Shown here: one piece after another, positions 43,391-53,740 of the stretch
How positions within the stretch are numbered: the first letter of the stretch is position 1
Layout of the letters: each line of letters starts with the position of its first letter
Assembly: GCF_017357225.1 (NCBI RefSeq)
Contig: NZ_CP071604.1
Location: 375,001 to 439,000 of the forward strand
DNA: 64,000 bases
DNA from: Rhizobium binae
GTDB taxonomy: Bacteria > Pseudomonadota > Alphaproteobacteria > Rhizobiales > Rhizobiaceae
Direction of reading: 5' to 3'
Position numbers and translations under genes: made by a program
The notes under the pieces: generated by a model
What the model was told of the DNA's origin: nothing
Database searches by the model: none
Seen by the model: only the letters and a program-made list of their open reading frames with translations

Positions 43391-44269
43391 ATGGACATAT
43401 CTCACTGTACAATCGACACCAGCCACGGCGCTGTGCGCATCAGTGACACTATTGATGGCGCTGCACCACTAGTTATGATACACGGTTCGGGCAGCTCACG
43501 GACGGTCTTTTCACAGCAACTACACAGCCATTTGTCCCGGAATTGGCGTCTGATTGCGCTCGATCTTCCGGGACATGGCGAATCGAGCGACGCTCGAGAT
43601 CCGCAGTCAACTTACACCGTCACCGGTCTTGCCGACTGCATAGGAGAGGTGGCAGCCCGCCTGGGGCTTCATCGCTTTCCCGTGCTGGGATGGTCGCTTG
43701 GCGGTCACGTCGCGATTGAGATGGCGGGCAGCAGCAACGGCATTTCGGGCCTGATGTTGTGCGGCACGCCACCGATCCACAGCGGTCTCCTCGGAATGCT
43801 GCGGGGATTCCATCCATCATTTGATATTCTTCTGGCATCAAAAGAGAACTTTACATTGCGTGATGTGGAGCGGTTTCAGTCTCTTTGCTTTGGAGACACG
43901 AGCAACCCCTCCTTTCGCGATGCCATAACGCGCGCCGACGGGAGACTAAGGAGCGTTTTTTCTCGCGCAATGTTGCGGGGGCAGGGGGTGGATCAGCGTC
44001 GCACCGTCGAACAGGCTGATATACCCATTGCTTTTGTGAATGGATTTTATGACCCCTTTGTCAAACTCAGCTATTTTTCGCGCCTGAACATCCAGTTGCT
44101 CTTCGAAGGCAAAGCGCATGTAATAGAAGGGGCTGGACACGCGCCCTTCTGGGAAAAGCCGGAGAGCTTCAACTCGATTCTCGACCGGTTCCTGAACACA
44201 GTCGCCGCTCATGAAGCCAATACCGATCTGAAAAATCAACACTGTCGCCGCAGTGGAAGCCAGATATAG
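43391..44269 (+). CDS. Alpha/beta hydrolase
   Basis: A 292-residue alpha/beta-fold hydrolase. Oxyanion region MIHGSGSSRTVFSQQL, then ALDLPGHGESSDA, the nucleophile elbow GWSLGGHVA (Ser), a late VNGFYDPF (Asp candidate) and GAGHAPFWEKP (His). No signal peptide. Base composition is clearly less GC-rich than neighbours, with codons such as AAA, ATA and TTT more frequent, which suggests recent transfer. The last 25 residues are not typical of the fold. Substrate unknown. Confidence 0.85.
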   Translation: MDISHCTIDTSHGAVRISDTIDGAAPLVMIHGSGSSRTVFSQQLHSHLSRNWRLIALDLPGHGESSDARDPQSTYTVTGLADCIGEVAARLGLHRFPVLGWSLGGHVAIEMAGSSNGISGLMLCGTPPIHSGLLGMLRGFHPSFDILLASKENFTLRDVERFQSLCFGDTSNPSFRDAITRADGRLRSVFSRAMLRGQGVDQRRTVEQADIPIAFVNGFYDPFVKLSYFSRLNIQLLFEGKAHVIEGAGHAPFWEKPESFNSILDRFLNTVAAHEANTDLKNQHCRRSGSQI

Positions 44270-44505
44270 GATCATCAACGATGAAACTAAGGCTTTGGCC
44301 ATCACCTATTGGCGGCGACTCTCTCCGCCGGATTGTCGTATCGGAAACGTGACCCCCTCGCGCTTGATGGGCTTCTGATGCATAGCAGCCTGGTTCAGAT
44401 CGCGGATTTGGCAAATGGTGTCGATGGGCGGGCCGCCCATGTCCGCTTGTGCATAGCGGCCGTCCACCTGAAATGAGCTGATAGTCCGCTTCGGACCGAA
44501 AGCCG

Positions 44506-44820
44506 TCAGGTGGCCACTTGAGGCTTGATTGAGATCTCCCGTGCGTAACGGGGCTCTCTTACGCGAACCGGACCGCTGATCGCGCGCGCCTTTGCCGCAA
44601 CCTCTTCGCGATCACGAGGAGGTTGAGACTTTTCCAGCGAATCGAGCAACTCGCGGGCACAAGCCGCGATCGAACTGACCGCGTGCTCGAATGCGAGCTC
44701 ATTGCGCTTCGACGGTTTGGTCGTTCCGCTCACCTCGCGCACGAACTGGAGCGCGGCATCGTGGACCTCGCCGTCCGTCGCTGGCGGATCGAATTTGAAC
44801 AGGGGTTTATATTTCGGCAC
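44506..44820 (-). CDS. DUF2277-like protein
   Basis: A 104-residue protein whose body (FKFDPPATDGEVHDAALQFV, REVSGTTKPSKRNELAFEHA, LLDSLEKSQPPRDREEVAAK) matches the DUF2277 pattern. Those family members I recall begin Met-Cys-Arg-Asn; this one begins MPKYK, and its C-terminal 25 residues are unlike them. The front and tail may therefore have been replaced. Function unknown. It is isolated between an accessory patch and trmB. Confidence 0.65.
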   Translation of the reverse strand: MPKYKPLFKFDPPATDGEVHDAALQFVREVSGTTKPSKRNELAFEHAVSSIAACARELLDSLEKSQPPRDREEVAAKARAISGPVRVREPRYAREISIKPQVAT

Positions 44821-45012
44821 ATGACATGCTCCCGGTCATTTTCTCCCTTCCATTTGAGCGGAGGGTGGCCAGCACGGAAATAGTCGCGTCAGCGGCAATT
44901 GCAACCGTTCCACGGCGGAACTCTACGCGCCACAAGTGAGAGCGTAGCGCGTTCAGTTCGGTTTGTTGTCGTCGTCGGTTTTAGAGCCGGATGCCGGAAA
45001 TTGCCGACAGCC

Positions 45013-45714
45013 TCAGATCTTCCTGAAGGTCAGATAGGCCGAAGAGCGGCCCTCGCGGCGTGCCTTGGCCTCGTAGCGGGTGCTCGGCCAGCCCTCATAG
45101 GGGGTCAGCCAATCCGCCGCATTGTCGGCCAGCCAGTCGAAGCCGCCATGGTCGCGGCATTTGATCAGCGCCCAGTTCACATAGGTGTCGATGTCGGAGG
45201 CGAAGCAGAACAGGCCGCCGGGCTTCAGCACCCGGTGAAAGCGGTCGAGATTGGTCTTCGAGACGAAGCGGCGTTTCCAGTGTTTCCGCTTCGGCCAAGG
45301 ATCGGGATAGAGCAGGTCGATCTGATCGAGCGACGCGTCCGGCAGCCAGTCGAGCAGCTGCGTCGCATCGTCGTTGTAGACGCGGATATTGCGCGCGCCC
45401 GTCTCGCCGATGCGGGACAACAGCTTCTGCATGGAATTGACGAAGGGCTCGACACCGATGAAGCCGGTGGACGGGGTCTCCAGCGCCCGATGGATCAGAT
45501 GTTCGCCGCCGCCGAAACCGATTTCCAGCCGCAATGCCGTTACCGGGATCGGGAAGAGGGATGTCAGCGGCTCCGGGGGAGCCGCCGAGAGATCGATGAG
45601 GAATGCCGGGAGCAGGCTGTTCAGCGTTTCCGCCTGCTGTTCGCGCAGGGCCTTTCCCTTGCGGCGACCGAAAAAGGCTTCGGTCGCCCGTCCCCGGCGC
45701 TCCATATCCGTCAT
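45013..45714 (-). CDS. trmB: tRNA (guanine-N7-)-methyltransferase
   Basis: SAM-dependent enzyme that methylates G46 in the tRNA variable loop. The 233 residues have [19 protein letters not shown] (SAM loop), [15 protein letters not shown] and the catalytic/tRNA-binding [19 protein letters not shown]. The start at 45714 overlaps the metK stop (ATGA); the longer upstream frame is metK antisense-frame shadow. Coupled metK-trmB makes sense because MetK supplies SAM. Confidence 0.94.
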   Translation of the reverse strand: MTDMERRGRATEAFFGRRKGKALREQQAETLNSLLPAFLIDLSAAPPEPLTSLFPIPVTALRLEIGFGGGEHLIHRALETPSTGFIGVEPFVNSMQKLLSRIGETGARNIRVYNDDATQLLDWLPDASLDQIDLLYPDPWPKRKHWKRRFVSKTNLDRFHRVLKPGGLFCFASDIDTYVNWALIKCRDHGGFDWLADNAADWLTPYEGWPSTRYEAKARREGRSSAYLTFRKI

Positions 45715-46964
45715 GCAGCAGCCTTGGTCTTGACGGCTTCCTTGAGCGCCTTGACGAGGTCGGTGCGCTCCCAGGAGAACGAGCCGTCGCGGCCAGCCTT
45801 GCGGCCGAAGTGACCATAGGCCGAGGTCTTGGCGTAGATCGGCTTGTTGAGGTCGAGGTGACGGCGGATGCCCGACGGCGACAGATCCATATTCTCGCGA
45901 ATCGCCGCTTCGACCTGGTCTTCGGAAACGCCCTTGCCGGTGCCGTGCAGGTCGACATAGATCGACAGTGGCTGGGCGACGCCGATCGCGTAGGAGAGCT
46001 GGATCGTGCAGCGGTCGGCAAGGCCGGCGGCCACGACGTTCTTGGCGAGGTAACGGGCGGCATAGGCGGCCGAACGGTCGACCTTGGTCGTGTCCTTGCC
46101 GGAGAATGCGCCGCCGCCATGCGGGGCGGCACCGCCATAGGTGTCGACGATGATCTTGCGGCCGGTGAGACCCGCATCCCCGTCCGGTCCGCCGATGACG
46201 AACTTGCCGGTCGGGTTGATGTACCACTTGCAATCATCGGCGATCTTCAGCTCGCCGAGCGCCTCGCGGATATAGGGTTCGACGACGGCGCGGACCTTCT
46301 TGGAATCCCAGCTCTCGTCGAGATGCTGGGTCGAAAGCACGATCGAGGTCACTTCCGATGGCTTGCCGTCGACGTAACGCACGGTCACCTGGCTCTTGGC
46401 GTCGGGGCCGAGCTTGGCGACTTCGCCGTCGCCCTTCTTGCGAGCGGCGGCCAGCAGCTGCAGAATCCTGTGGGAATAATAGATCGGCGCCGGCATCAGG
46501 TCCGGCGTCTCACGGCAGGCATAACCGAACATGATGCCCTGGTCGCCGGCGCCCTCGTCGCCCTGCTGGTCGGCAGCGCTGTCGACGCCCTGGGCGATGT
46601 CGGCCGACTGCGAGTGCAGCAGCACGTCGATCTTTGCCTTCTTCCAGTGGAAGCCGTCCTGCTCGTAGCCGATATCCTTGATCGCGCGGCGGGCGGCGGC
46701 CTTGAACTTCGACGGATTGATGACGTCGTTGCCGTCCTTGTCCTTCTTCATCAGGCTCGGCGGCAGGCGGACCTCGCCGGCGATGACGACGCGGTTGGTC
46801 GTTGCCAGCGTTTCGCAGGCAATGCGCACGCCCCACGGATTGACGCCGGTCTTGGCCGCTTCGCGGTAGACCAGATCGACGATCTCGTCGGAGATGCGGT
46901 CACACACTTTGTCCGGGTGACCTTCGGCAACAGATTCGCTGGTAAAGAGATAATTCGCGCGCAT
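45711..46964 (-). CDS. metK: S-adenosylmethionine synthetase
   Basis: Makes SAM from methionine and ATP in the cytoplasm. The 417 residues start with [20 protein letters not shown] and contain [15 protein letters not shown] (the GxAxxET hexapeptide) and [20 protein letters not shown]; the P-loop-like [20 protein letters not shown] is intact. The length is 20-30 residues more than E. coli, usual for alphaproteobacteria. Upstream lies an AT-rich palindrome that overlaps the likely promoter. First gene of the metK-trmB unit, after praR on the same strand. Confidence 0.96.
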   Translation of the reverse strand: MRANYLFTSESVAEGHPDKVCDRISDEIVDLVYREAAKTGVNPWGVRIACETLATTNRVVIAGEVRLPPSLMKKDKDGNDVINPSKFKAAARRAIKDIGYEQDGFHWKKAKIDVLLHSQSADIAQGVDSAADQQGDEGAGDQGIMFGYACRETPDLMPAPIYYSHRILQLLAAARKKGDGEVAKLGPDAKSQVTVRYVDGKPSEVTSIVLSTQHLDESWDSKKVRAVVEPYIREALGELKIADDCKWYINPTGKFVIGGPDGDAGLTGRKIIVDTYGGAAPHGGGAFSGKDTTKVDRSAAYAARYLAKNVVAAGLADRCTIQLSYAIGVAQPLSIYVDLHGTGKGVSEDQVEAAIRENMDLSPSGIRRHLDLNKPIYAKTSAYGHFGRKAGRDGSFSWERTDLVKALKEAVKTKAAA

Positions 46965-47037
46965 TCCGGGATTCCCCTCAAAGAATAATAGCCTGCTAGT
47001 AGGTACTCAGTTCGGGCGCCGATGACAAGCGCAGAAG

Positions 47038-47060
47038 GACATAAATATATCTTTATATCT
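47038..47060 (-). promoter_or_regulatory. AT-rich palindromic operator upstream of metK (candidate SahR-type site)
   Basis: On the minus strand: GATATAAA-GATATA-TTTATGTC, an imperfect palindrome with 8-base half-sites, one mismatch between them. It overlaps the -10 zone of a promoter whose -35 is TTGTCA (47070-47075). Methionine/SAM-cycle genes of many proteobacteria are controlled by SahR, an ArsR-type repressor that, as I recall, reads an ATATAAAGAT-type palindrome. Assignment is an inference. Confidence 0.5.
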
Positions 47061-47093
47061 GCCGCAAAGTGACAAATTTTGCCCCAAAAACGC

Positions 47094-47115
47094 AAAAAAG
47101 CGGCCTTTCGGCCGC
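47094..47115 (-). terminator. praR intrinsic terminator
   Basis: On the minus strand GCGGCC, short AAAG-containing loop, GGCCGC, then TTTTTT. Ends the transcript of the regulator gene that stops at 47143, before metK. Confidence 0.85.
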
Positions 47116-47142
47116 CTTTCCATTCCGTGACGGGCGCTGCGA

Positions 47143-47562
47143 TCAGTCGGCGTCGGCTTCGGCGGCAAGCGCCTTGACCAGTTCCACGACCTTACGGCGA
47201 ACCTTGGGATCGGAAATCTTCACGAAGGCGCGGTTGAGCTGCAGGCCTTCGGAGGAGGAGAGGAAATCGACGACATAATTCGAACTGGATGCTTCGGCCA
47301 TACCGCCGATCGAGCCGGAATGTTCGCCGGGCGCATCCTCGAAGAAGAAGGAGACCGGAACATTCAAAATGCTCGAGATGTTCTGCAGACGGCTTGCGCC
47401 GACGCGGTTGGTGCCCTTTTCATATTTCTGGATCTGCTGAAAGGTGATGCCAAGGCTCTCGCCAAGCTTTTCCTGGCTCATGCCGAGCATCGTTCGGCGA
47501 AGGCGAATGCGGCTGCCAACATGGATGTCGATCGGATTCGGCTTCTTTTTGTTTTCAATCAT
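47143..47562 (-). CDS. praR: XRE-family regulator, PraR/PhaR type
   Basis: A 139-residue regulator with a Cro/C1 helix-turn-helix (about 12-68: VGSRIRLRRTMLGMSQEKLG, then ESLGITFQQIQKYEKGTNRV), a short FFFED motif and a C-terminal helical tail (DPKVRRKVVELVKALAAEA). The composition and length fit PraR of rhizobia, known as a repressor affecting biofilm formation and quorum sensing in R. leguminosarum. It stands between lnt and metK, with its own terminator. Paralogues of this small family exist, so the symbol is likely rather than certain. Confidence 0.8.
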   Translation of the reverse strand: MIENKKKPNPIDIHVGSRIRLRRTMLGMSQEKLGESLGITFQQIQKYEKGTNRVGASRLQNISSILNVPVSFFFEDAPGEHSGSIGGMAEASSSNYVVDFLSSSEGLQLNRAFVKISDPKVRRKVVELVKALAAEADAD

Positions 47563-47713
47563 GGTCGTGCCCTAGCTACGAATTTCAACCTGTTTCTAAC
47601 CGGCATGCCCCTGATCCATCCCAAAACGCCACGTTGCAGTCAGTGGGAACCCACCTTCAAACATACGTTAAGAACGCCGATTGTCATCACTATGCAATTT
47701 TAGGGGTTTTTGG

Positions 47714-49318
47714 TCAATTCAACCCTAAAATAAAACCTCCGCGCGAGATCAGCGCAATCAAAATCAGCAGAGCCTCGGTCAACCAGAAGTATGTCTGGTG
47801 GGGGTATGTGGTTCCGAACCCTTCGCCGAAGCTATCGATAGTTGCATCAATAAAGCCGGTTTCTCCAAGATCGAGGCCGGCGATTATTTCTCCGTGTGCG
47901 TTCACCAGTGCCGAAATGCCGCTATTGGCATCGCGAATCAGCGGCAGGCCGGTTTCGACCGCCCGCACCCGCGCCTGCAGGAAATGTTGGTAGGGCCCGG
48001 GCGTCACGCCGAACCAGGCATCATTGGTGAGGTTGAGGAGGGCGTTGGCGTCTTTTATGTCGCCGGTCATCTCGCCGGGAAAAATGATCTCGTAGCAGAT
48101 CAGCGGATAAAGATTCAGTCCGCCGGGCAGGGCCAGCAGGTGCCGGCTTGCGGCGGCCGAAAACCCGCCCGGCATCTCGACGACGTTCTGGATGCCGAGT
48201 TCGGTGAGCAGGTCTTCAATGGGCAGATATTCGCCGAAGGGTACCAGATGCACCTTGTCGGAGGCGGCGATGATCTGACCGCGGCCGTCGATGACATAGA
48301 TGGAGTTATAGTAGCGCACCGGCGTGCCTGGTCCCATCTCCTCGGCGCGCACCGCGCCGGCGATCAGGATTTGGTCGTCGTCGAGCGTGTCGGCGATCCG
48401 CGTCAGGGCATCCTGGTTGTCGGTCAGGATGAAGGGGATCGAGGTTTCCGGCCAGACGATGATATTGGGCTTGCGCCCGCCATTCCTCGGCGCCTCGGCC
48501 GAAAGCTTCAGATGTGTCTCGAAAATCGCATTGCGATCGGCGTCGTTGTCCATCTTCGCCGCCTGGTCGATGGCCGGCTGCACCAGCCGCACCACGGGCC
48601 GCTTATCCTCGGGCAACGGCGCGGGCCGCGGCGCCAGATAGAGAGCGTAGGCGCCGTAGCCGAGATGGGCGGCAAACAGCAGCACGGCCAGCGCAATGCC
48701 GGTGCGTGCGCCCTGTCGGGTCCCGACAAGGGCGGGGGCGGAAAAGACGAAGACGGCAAGGGCAGTCACGCCCATCGCCCCGATCACATGCGCCGACTGC
48801 ATCATCAGCGGAACCGGCATCAGGCCGTAGCCGATAGCGTTCCAGGGAAAACCGGTGAGGATGACGCTGCGAAGCCATTCCATCAGCCCAAAGCCAGCCG
48901 CAAGTGCGGCGATCCGCCCCATGCCGTCGGACCAGAAGATGCGGGCCAGCACAACGGCCAGCCCGTAGAAAATCGCCAGACCGGCCGGCAGACCGAGGAT
49001 GGCGAGCGGCAGCGCCCAGGCGAACTCCTCCGAATCGACCAGCAGCGCATGGCCGAGCCACCAGAGGCCCGCGACGAAATAGCCGAAGCCGAACAGCCAG
49101 CCGACCGCAAACGCCGGCCACAGCCTGCCGATCAGGCCGCTATCGGGAGAAGCCGCCGCCCCGTCGATGAGCCAGACGAGCAGCGTGAAGGATAAAAACA
49201 TCGCCGCGAAAAAGCCGAAGGGCGGCAGCGCCAGCACGGCGAATGCCCCTGCGCCGATCGCCAGCAACGACCTTTTGAACCCCCAGACGAGGATAATCCT
49301 ATCCGCAAGCCGCTCCAT
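47714..49318 (-). CDS. lnt: Apolipoprotein N-acyltransferase
   Basis: Inner-membrane enzyme that adds the third acyl chain to lipoproteins. The 534 residues have about six to seven N-terminal membrane helices and a periplasmic nitrilase domain. Catalytic Glu-Lys-Cys residues are visible in WPETSIPFILTDN, KVHLVPFGEYLP and LICYEIIFPGE. ATG at 49318 is preceded by GGGAG; the alternative at 49345 has no ribosome site. It follows the CorC gene, about 130 bp apart, an order common in Rhizobiales. Confidence 0.94.
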   Translation of the reverse strand: MERLADRIILVWGFKRSLLAIGAGAFAVLALPPFGFFAAMFLSFTLLVWLIDGAAASPDSGLIGRLWPAFAVGWLFGFGYFVAGLWWLGHALLVDSEEFAWALPLAILGLPAGLAIFYGLAVVLARIFWSDGMGRIAALAAGFGLMEWLRSVILTGFPWNAIGYGLMPVPLMMQSAHVIGAMGVTALAVFVFSAPALVGTRQGARTGIALAVLLFAAHLGYGAYALYLAPRPAPLPEDKRPVVRLVQPAIDQAAKMDNDADRNAIFETHLKLSAEAPRNGGRKPNIIVWPETSIPFILTDNQDALTRIADTLDDDQILIAGAVRAEEMGPGTPVRYYNSIYVIDGRGQIIAASDKVHLVPFGEYLPIEDLLTELGIQNVVEMPGGFSAAASRHLLALPGGLNLYPLICYEIIFPGEMTGDIKDANALLNLTNDAWFGVTPGPYQHFLQARVRAVETGLPLIRDANSGISALVNAHGEIIAGLDLGETGFIDATIDSFGEGFGTTYPHQTYFWLTEALLILIALISRGGFILGLN

Positions 49319-49449
49319 GCGCACTCCCATCAAGCCGCGAATCAACCCATCCGCAGTCTTTCAAAAAAGCGGCTCTTTGTCCTGTTAATGCATGTCGCCA
49401 GGAACCGCGCATCGGTTCCGCAATGGCGAAATGTTGCAAAAGCAAGGGG

Positions 49450-50595
49450 CTAGTTGGCGGTCGATTCAGCTGGCCGGTCGTCGCCGGTCTCGGAGCCGGG
49501 CGGGATGTCGCCGGCCTCCTTGGCGCGGCGGCGGATCGCGTGGCGCTTGCGGGTGATGCGCAGCCGTTTGATGCGGCGTGGATCGGCGTCGAGGATGTGG
49601 AACTCGAAATTCGGCAGCGCCTGAACCACCTCGCCGCGCACCGGAATTCGGCCGAGTGCCGAGAAGATCAGCCCGCCCAGCGTATCGACTTCGTCGACCT
49701 GTTCAGTGATGTCGAAATCCGGTCCGATTGCTTCGGCGATTTCTTCCAGTTCGACGCGGGCGTCGGCGACGAAGACATCTTCGGCGACACGCTTGAACAT
49801 CACCTCTTCGTCGTCATGTTCGTCGTCGATGTCGCCGACCACCATTTCGACGATGTCCTCGTGCGAGGCGAGACCGTCGGTGCCGCCATATTCGTCGATG
49901 ACCAGCGCCATCTGCGTGCGGTTGACCTGCATCCGGCGAAGCAGATCGGAGGCAAGCATCGACGGCGGCACGAACAGGATCTTGCGGATAATGCCGGCCT
50001 CGGCCAGCGTCTTCTGCAGGTCGACGCGGGCGAGATCGAAATTCGCTTTGGTCGATCGCGTCGGCTTCTGGATATTCTCGGGCGCAACGTCGATCGCCGG
50101 CACTGCGACGGCCGGTTTTGCCGGGCCGCGGCGCTTGTTGCGCGCCTGCTTGGCGATGTAGGAAAGCAGGTCGCGGATATGCACCATGCCGCGCGGATCA
50201 TCGAGCGTATCGGCATAGACGGGCATGCGCGAACGGCCGGATTCCTCGAACAGGATCATCAATTCGCCGATGGTGATGTTCTGGTCCACCGCCTCGATAT
50301 CGGCACGCGGCACCATTACGTCGGCGACGCGCACTTCACGGAAGCGCAGGATATTGTGCAGCATGGCCCGCTCGTCGGGCGAAAAGGCGTCATTGCCGGC
50401 CGCGTCGGTCATCAACGCGTCGGCCAGGTCCTCGCGCAGTCGCGAGCCCTGCTGCGGGCGAAGAATGCGCGCGGCGCGCGACCAAAAGGATTGGGATCGG
50501 CCGGATGGCCGACTACTACTGCCCGCCTCGTCCGAAGATGAGGATGACTCGGAGTCCTTGGCGTCTGCCGCCGGCTTCGTGGTAAAGTCGCTCAT
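49450..50595 (-). CDS. CorC/TlyC-type hemolysin-family protein with CBS pair
   Basis: A 381-residue soluble protein: Ser-rich low-complexity N-terminus (about 15-35), two CBS domains (about 85-260; [20 protein letters not shown] and [20 protein letters not shown] with an Ala/Pro-rich insert between them), and a C-terminal CorC_HlyC domain ([20 protein letters not shown]). There is no DUF21 membrane part. Homologues are linked to Mg/Co efflux regulation. It overlaps ybeY by ATGA in the ybeY-phoH-miaB cluster; the similar cluster in E. coli also ends in corC-lnt. Confidence 0.88.
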   Translation of the reverse strand: MSDFTTKPAADAKDSESSSSSDEAGSSSRPSGRSQSFWSRAARILRPQQGSRLREDLADALMTDAAGNDAFSPDERAMLHNILRFREVRVADVMVPRADIEAVDQNITIGELMILFEESGRSRMPVYADTLDDPRGMVHIRDLLSYIAKQARNKRRGPAKPAVAVPAIDVAPENIQKPTRSTKANFDLARVDLQKTLAEAGIIRKILFVPPSMLASDLLRRMQVNRTQMALVIDEYGGTDGLASHEDIVEMVVGDIDDEHDDEEVMFKRVAEDVFVADARVELEEIAEAIGPDFDITEQVDEVDTLGGLIFSALGRIPVRGEVVQALPNFEFHILDADPRRIKRLRITRKRHAIRRRAKEAGDIPPGSETGDDRPAESTAN

Positions 50596-51107
50596 GGTTC
50601 CATTTTAAGGTCTTGACCCTCGTAAGGATCAGATAGGCCGAGCTGCGCCAAAATGCGAGTCTCCAGCCCCTCCATAATTTCGGCTTCGGCACTATTCATA
50701 TGGTCGTAGCCGAGAAGATGCAAGAAACCGTGCACCAGAAGATGGGTCAGGTGGTCGTCGAAACTCTTTTCGAGCTCATGGGCCTCCCGCTCCACCGTCT
50801 CCCGGGCGACGATGATGTCGCCGAGCATCGGGCCGGGCATTTTGCCCGGCTGAACCGGAAAGGCCGGAAAGGAGAGCACGTTGGTCGCCTTGTCCTTGCC
50901 GCGCCATTCGGCGTTGATGTCCTGGATCGAAGCGTCGTCGGTAAAGACCAGCGAAACCTCCGGCGGCGTCGTCGGGAAGGGCTGCTTTTCGCTGTCGCGC
51001 AGATAGACCGCCGCTGCCCCGAGTACGTGGCCGCAAAAGGCCAGCAGCGTCTCCTCCTCGGGCCAGCCGATGTTCTCGATGCTGATCTGGATGTCGAGCT
51101 CGGCCAT
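50592..51107 (-). CDS. ybeY: Endoribonuclease YbeY (16S rRNA maturation)
   Basis: Zn-dependent endoribonuclease needed for 16S rRNA 3' processing and ribosome quality control. The 171 residues carry the metal motif [15 protein letters not shown] (HxxxHxxxxxH) and [20 protein letters not shown]. Overlaps phoH by TAATG and corC by ATGA, so the three genes are coupled. Confidence 0.96.
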   Translation of the reverse strand: MAELDIQISIENIGWPEEETLLAFCGHVLGAAAVYLRDSEKQPFPTTPPEVSLVFTDDASIQDINAEWRGKDKATNVLSFPAFPVQPGKMPGPMLGDIIVARETVEREAHELEKSFDDHLTHLLVHGFLHLLGYDHMNSAEAEIMEGLETRILAQLGLSDPYEGQDLKMEP

Positions 51108-52159
51108 TAGTCCTGCCGGCTGACGTCGTCAGTGTCGACGGCATAGGTGGAATCATAGGCCCTGACGATACGCCCGACCAGCGGATGACGCACGACGTCG
51201 GTATCCTTGAAGCGCACGATCGAGATGCCCTCGACGCCGTTCAGCAGCTGCAGGGCCTCGACGAGGCCGGATTTGACGCCGCGCGGAAGGTCGATCTGGC
51301 TCGGGTCGCCGGTGACGATCATCCGGGCATTCTCGCCGAGACGCGTCAGGAACATCTTCATCTGCATCGACGTGGTGTTCTGCGCTTCGTCGAGGATGAT
51401 GGCGGCATTGGCAAGCGTGCGGCCGCGCATGAAGGCGAGCGGCGCGATCTCGATGACGCCGGCGGTGATCGCCCGGTCGACCTTGTCGGCGGGGATCATG
51501 TCGTAGAGCGCGTCATAGAGCGGGCGAAGATAGGGGTCGACCTTTTCCTTCATGTCGCCGGGCAGGAAGCCCAGGCGCTCGCCGGCCTCGACGGCCGGAC
51601 GCGACAGGATGATTTTTTCGACGGCGCCGCGCTCCAGCAGCTGGGCGGCATGGGCGACGGCGAGATAGGTCTTGCCGGTGCCGGCCGGGCCGACGCCGAA
51701 GACCAGTTCGGAGCGTTCCAGCGCCCTGATATAGGCGTCCTGGGTCGGGGTACGGGCGATAATCGTCTTCTTGCGAGTGGAAACCTGCGCCATCGTCAGC
51801 TTGGCCTTGCGCTCCATCGTCGGCAGGCTGAGTTGGTCGTCGGCGGCGACCGCCATGCGGATTGCGCCCTCGACGTCGGATCTTTCCACGCTGCCGCCTT
51901 TCTGAAGCTTTTCATAGAGATAGTCGAGCGTGCGCCGTGCCTGGTTGGTGGTCACGACATCACCCGATATGACGACGGAATTGCCCCGCGCACGCGCATC
52001 GATGTTGAGCCGCTCCTCGAGCAGCTTCAGGTTCTGGTCGAATTGACCGAAGAGTTCGCTGGCGAACCGATTGTTCTCGAACGTCAGGACGAAGTGATTG
52101 GTGTCGCTCGGCGTGCGGGGGTGGCGCGGTGAAGAAGAAACCAATTCTTGTCCGTTCAA
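51107..52159 (-). CDS. phoH: PhoH family ATPase (YbeZ)
   Basis: A 350-residue cytosolic P-loop ATPase that works with YbeY. Walker [19 protein letters not shown], the Walker B region [19 protein letters not shown] and the downstream [20 protein letters not shown] are clear. The N-terminal about 100 residues form a KH-like RNA-binding region. Overlaps the ybeY start (TAATG), and miaB precedes it by 18 bp. A symbol of ybeZ is also used. Confidence 0.94.
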   Translation of the reverse strand: MNGQELVSSSPRHPRTPSDTNHFVLTFENNRFASELFGQFDQNLKLLEERLNIDARARGNSVVISGDVVTTNQARRTLDYLYEKLQKGGSVERSDVEGAIRMAVAADDQLSLPTMERKAKLTMAQVSTRKKTIIARTPTQDAYIRALERSELVFGVGPAGTGKTYLAVAHAAQLLERGAVEKIILSRPAVEAGERLGFLPGDMKEKVDPYLRPLYDALYDMIPADKVDRAITAGVIEIAPLAFMRGRTLANAAIILDEAQNTTSMQMKMFLTRLGENARMIVTGDPSQIDLPRGVKSGLVEALQLLNGVEGISIVRFKDTDVVRHPLVGRIVRAYDSTYAVDTDDVSRQD

Positions 52160-52177
52160 GCGGTCGGGCTCCTTGGG

Positions 52178-53584
52178 TTAGACCGCAGCCTCTGCGCGTT
52201 CGGCAAACAGGCTGTTCGTTCCGGTTCCGGTGATTCGCACTTTAATAATGTCACCGATTTGCGATGCTTTTGCATCAACATTCACTGATTGGAGCCAGGG
52301 AGAACGTCCGATTAGCTGGTCGGGCATGCGGCCGGGCTTTTCGAGCAGCAGATCGATCTCCTTGCCGATGCAGGATTCGGCAAATTCCTGCTGCTGCTTC
52401 AAAAGAAGCGCCTGCAGGCGTTCCAGCCGTTCTGCCTTGATTTCTTCCGGCACCTGGTCCTTCAGTTCCGCGCCGGGTGTGCCCGGCCGTGTCGAGTATT
52501 TGAACGAGAAGGCCTGCGCGTAGCGCACCTCCTCTACAAGTTTCAGTGTATCCTCAAAATCCGCGTCTGTCTCCCCCGGAAAGCCGGTGATGAAATCGCC
52601 CGACAGCGCGATGTCGGGCCGCACCGTACGGATGCGCTCGATCAGCGAGAGATATTCGGCGGCCGTGTGGCGCCGGTTCATCGCTTTCAGGATGCGGTCC
52701 GAGCCCGATTGCACCGGCAGGTGCAGATAGGGCATCAGCGCCCTGAGGTCGCGATGCGCCTCGATCAGCCGGTCATCCATGTCGCGCGGATGGCTGGTGG
52801 TATAACGCAGCCGCGCGAGGCCGGGGATCTCGGCCAGGCGGTAGAGCAGGTCGCCGAGGCTCCATGCCTCGCCCCGCGGTCCGGCGCCGTGCCAGGCATT
52901 AACGTTCTGCCCGAGCAGGGTGATCTCACGCACGCCGGCTTCGGCCAGCTTTTCGGCCTCCTCGACGATCTGGGAAACCGGCCGCGACACTTCCGAGCCG
53001 CGTGTGTAGGGCACGACGCAGAAGGTGCAGAACTTGTCGCAGCCCTCCTGCACCGTCAAAAAGGCGGTGACGCCGCGGGCGCGGATCTTCCGGCTCTCGG
53101 CGATCGGCAGATGCTCGAATTTGTCCTCGATCGCATATTCGGTGTCGACGACCCGCTGGCCCTGTTGGGCCCGGCGCAGCGCTTCCGGCAGGCGATGATA
53201 GGTCTGCGGACCGATGACGACGTCGACGGCGGGCGCGCGGCGCAGGATCTCCTCGCCTTCCGCCTGGGCGACGCAGCCGGTCACGCCGATCATCATCTCC
53301 CGGCCGTCCGCCTTCTTCTTCTTCTTCATCTCGCGCAGCCGGCCGAGCGCGGAATAGACCTTCTCGGCCGCCTTTTCGCGGATATGGCAGGTGTTGAGAA
53401 GGACGAGGTCGGCCTCTTCCATGTCTTCCGTCGGCTCGTAGCCGTCGCGGACGAGCGCATCGCTCATGCGCGTGGAATCATAGACGTTCATCTGGCAGCC
53501 ATAGGTCTTGATGAAAACCTTGCGGCTGTTGGGGTCGCGGAGCATCGGCTCCGGGGCCTGGAGAAGGGCGCTGTCCTGTGTCAT
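52178..53584 (-). CDS. miaB: tRNA-2-methylthio-N6-dimethylallyladenosine synthase MiaB
   Basis: Radical-SAM methylthiotransferase that completes ms2i6A37 in tRNA. The 468 residues carry the N-terminal UPF0004 domain with its three Cys ([26 protein letters not shown]), the radical-SAM CxxxCxxC in [13 protein letters not shown], and a C-terminal TRAM domain. Starts at 53584, first gene of the miaB-phoH-ybeY-corC unit. A RIME-like repeat separates it from the acyltransferase gene. Confidence 0.97.
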   Translation of the reverse strand: MTQDSALLQAPEPMLRDPNSRKVFIKTYGCQMNVYDSTRMSDALVRDGYEPTEDMEEADLVLLNTCHIREKAAEKVYSALGRLREMKKKKKADGREMMIGVTGCVAQAEGEEILRRAPAVDVVIGPQTYHRLPEALRRAQQGQRVVDTEYAIEDKFEHLPIAESRKIRARGVTAFLTVQEGCDKFCTFCVVPYTRGSEVSRPVSQIVEEAEKLAEAGVREITLLGQNVNAWHGAGPRGEAWSLGDLLYRLAEIPGLARLRYTTSHPRDMDDRLIEAHRDLRALMPYLHLPVQSGSDRILKAMNRRHTAAEYLSLIERIRTVRPDIALSGDFITGFPGETDADFEDTLKLVEEVRYAQAFSFKYSTRPGTPGAELKDQVPEEIKAERLERLQALLLKQQQEFAESCIGKEIDLLLEKPGRMPDQLIGRSPWLQSVNVDAKASQIGDIIKVRITGTGTNSLFAERAEAAV

Positions 53585-53632
53585 GGCGGGCTATGTAGTG
53601 GTTTTTGAAGCTCGAGAAAATCAAAATCTTGT

Positions 53633-53740
53633 TTGAGCAGCTGCGCAAAAGTGTTGCAGCGACCCAGCGGCAACGACATGCGAGAAAACAAGGAGCGAAA
53701 GCGCAAGCAGCGCATCTGAAAGATCGCGACGGGCTTTAGA
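53633..53740 (+). repeat. RIME-like intergenic repeat, copy 3
   Basis: More diverged third copy in the same orientation as copy 1 (11172). It shares GCGCAAAAGTG, GACATGCG and ATCTGAAAGAT, the two-palindrome layout and the about 105-bp size. It lies between miaB and the acyltransferase gene and touches the latter's stop codon at 53736-53738. Confidence 0.65.

Noticed and set aside
44270..44505. Short minus-strand ORF upstream of the alpha/beta hydrolase end (about 60-80 codons)
   Set aside because: No ribosome site, start or family match; competing frames look equally (un)likely.
46965..47142. SAM riboswitch in the metK leader
   Set aside because: No SAM-II or SAM/SAH pseudoknot pattern recognised; the visible structure is a praR terminator and an operator-like palindrome.
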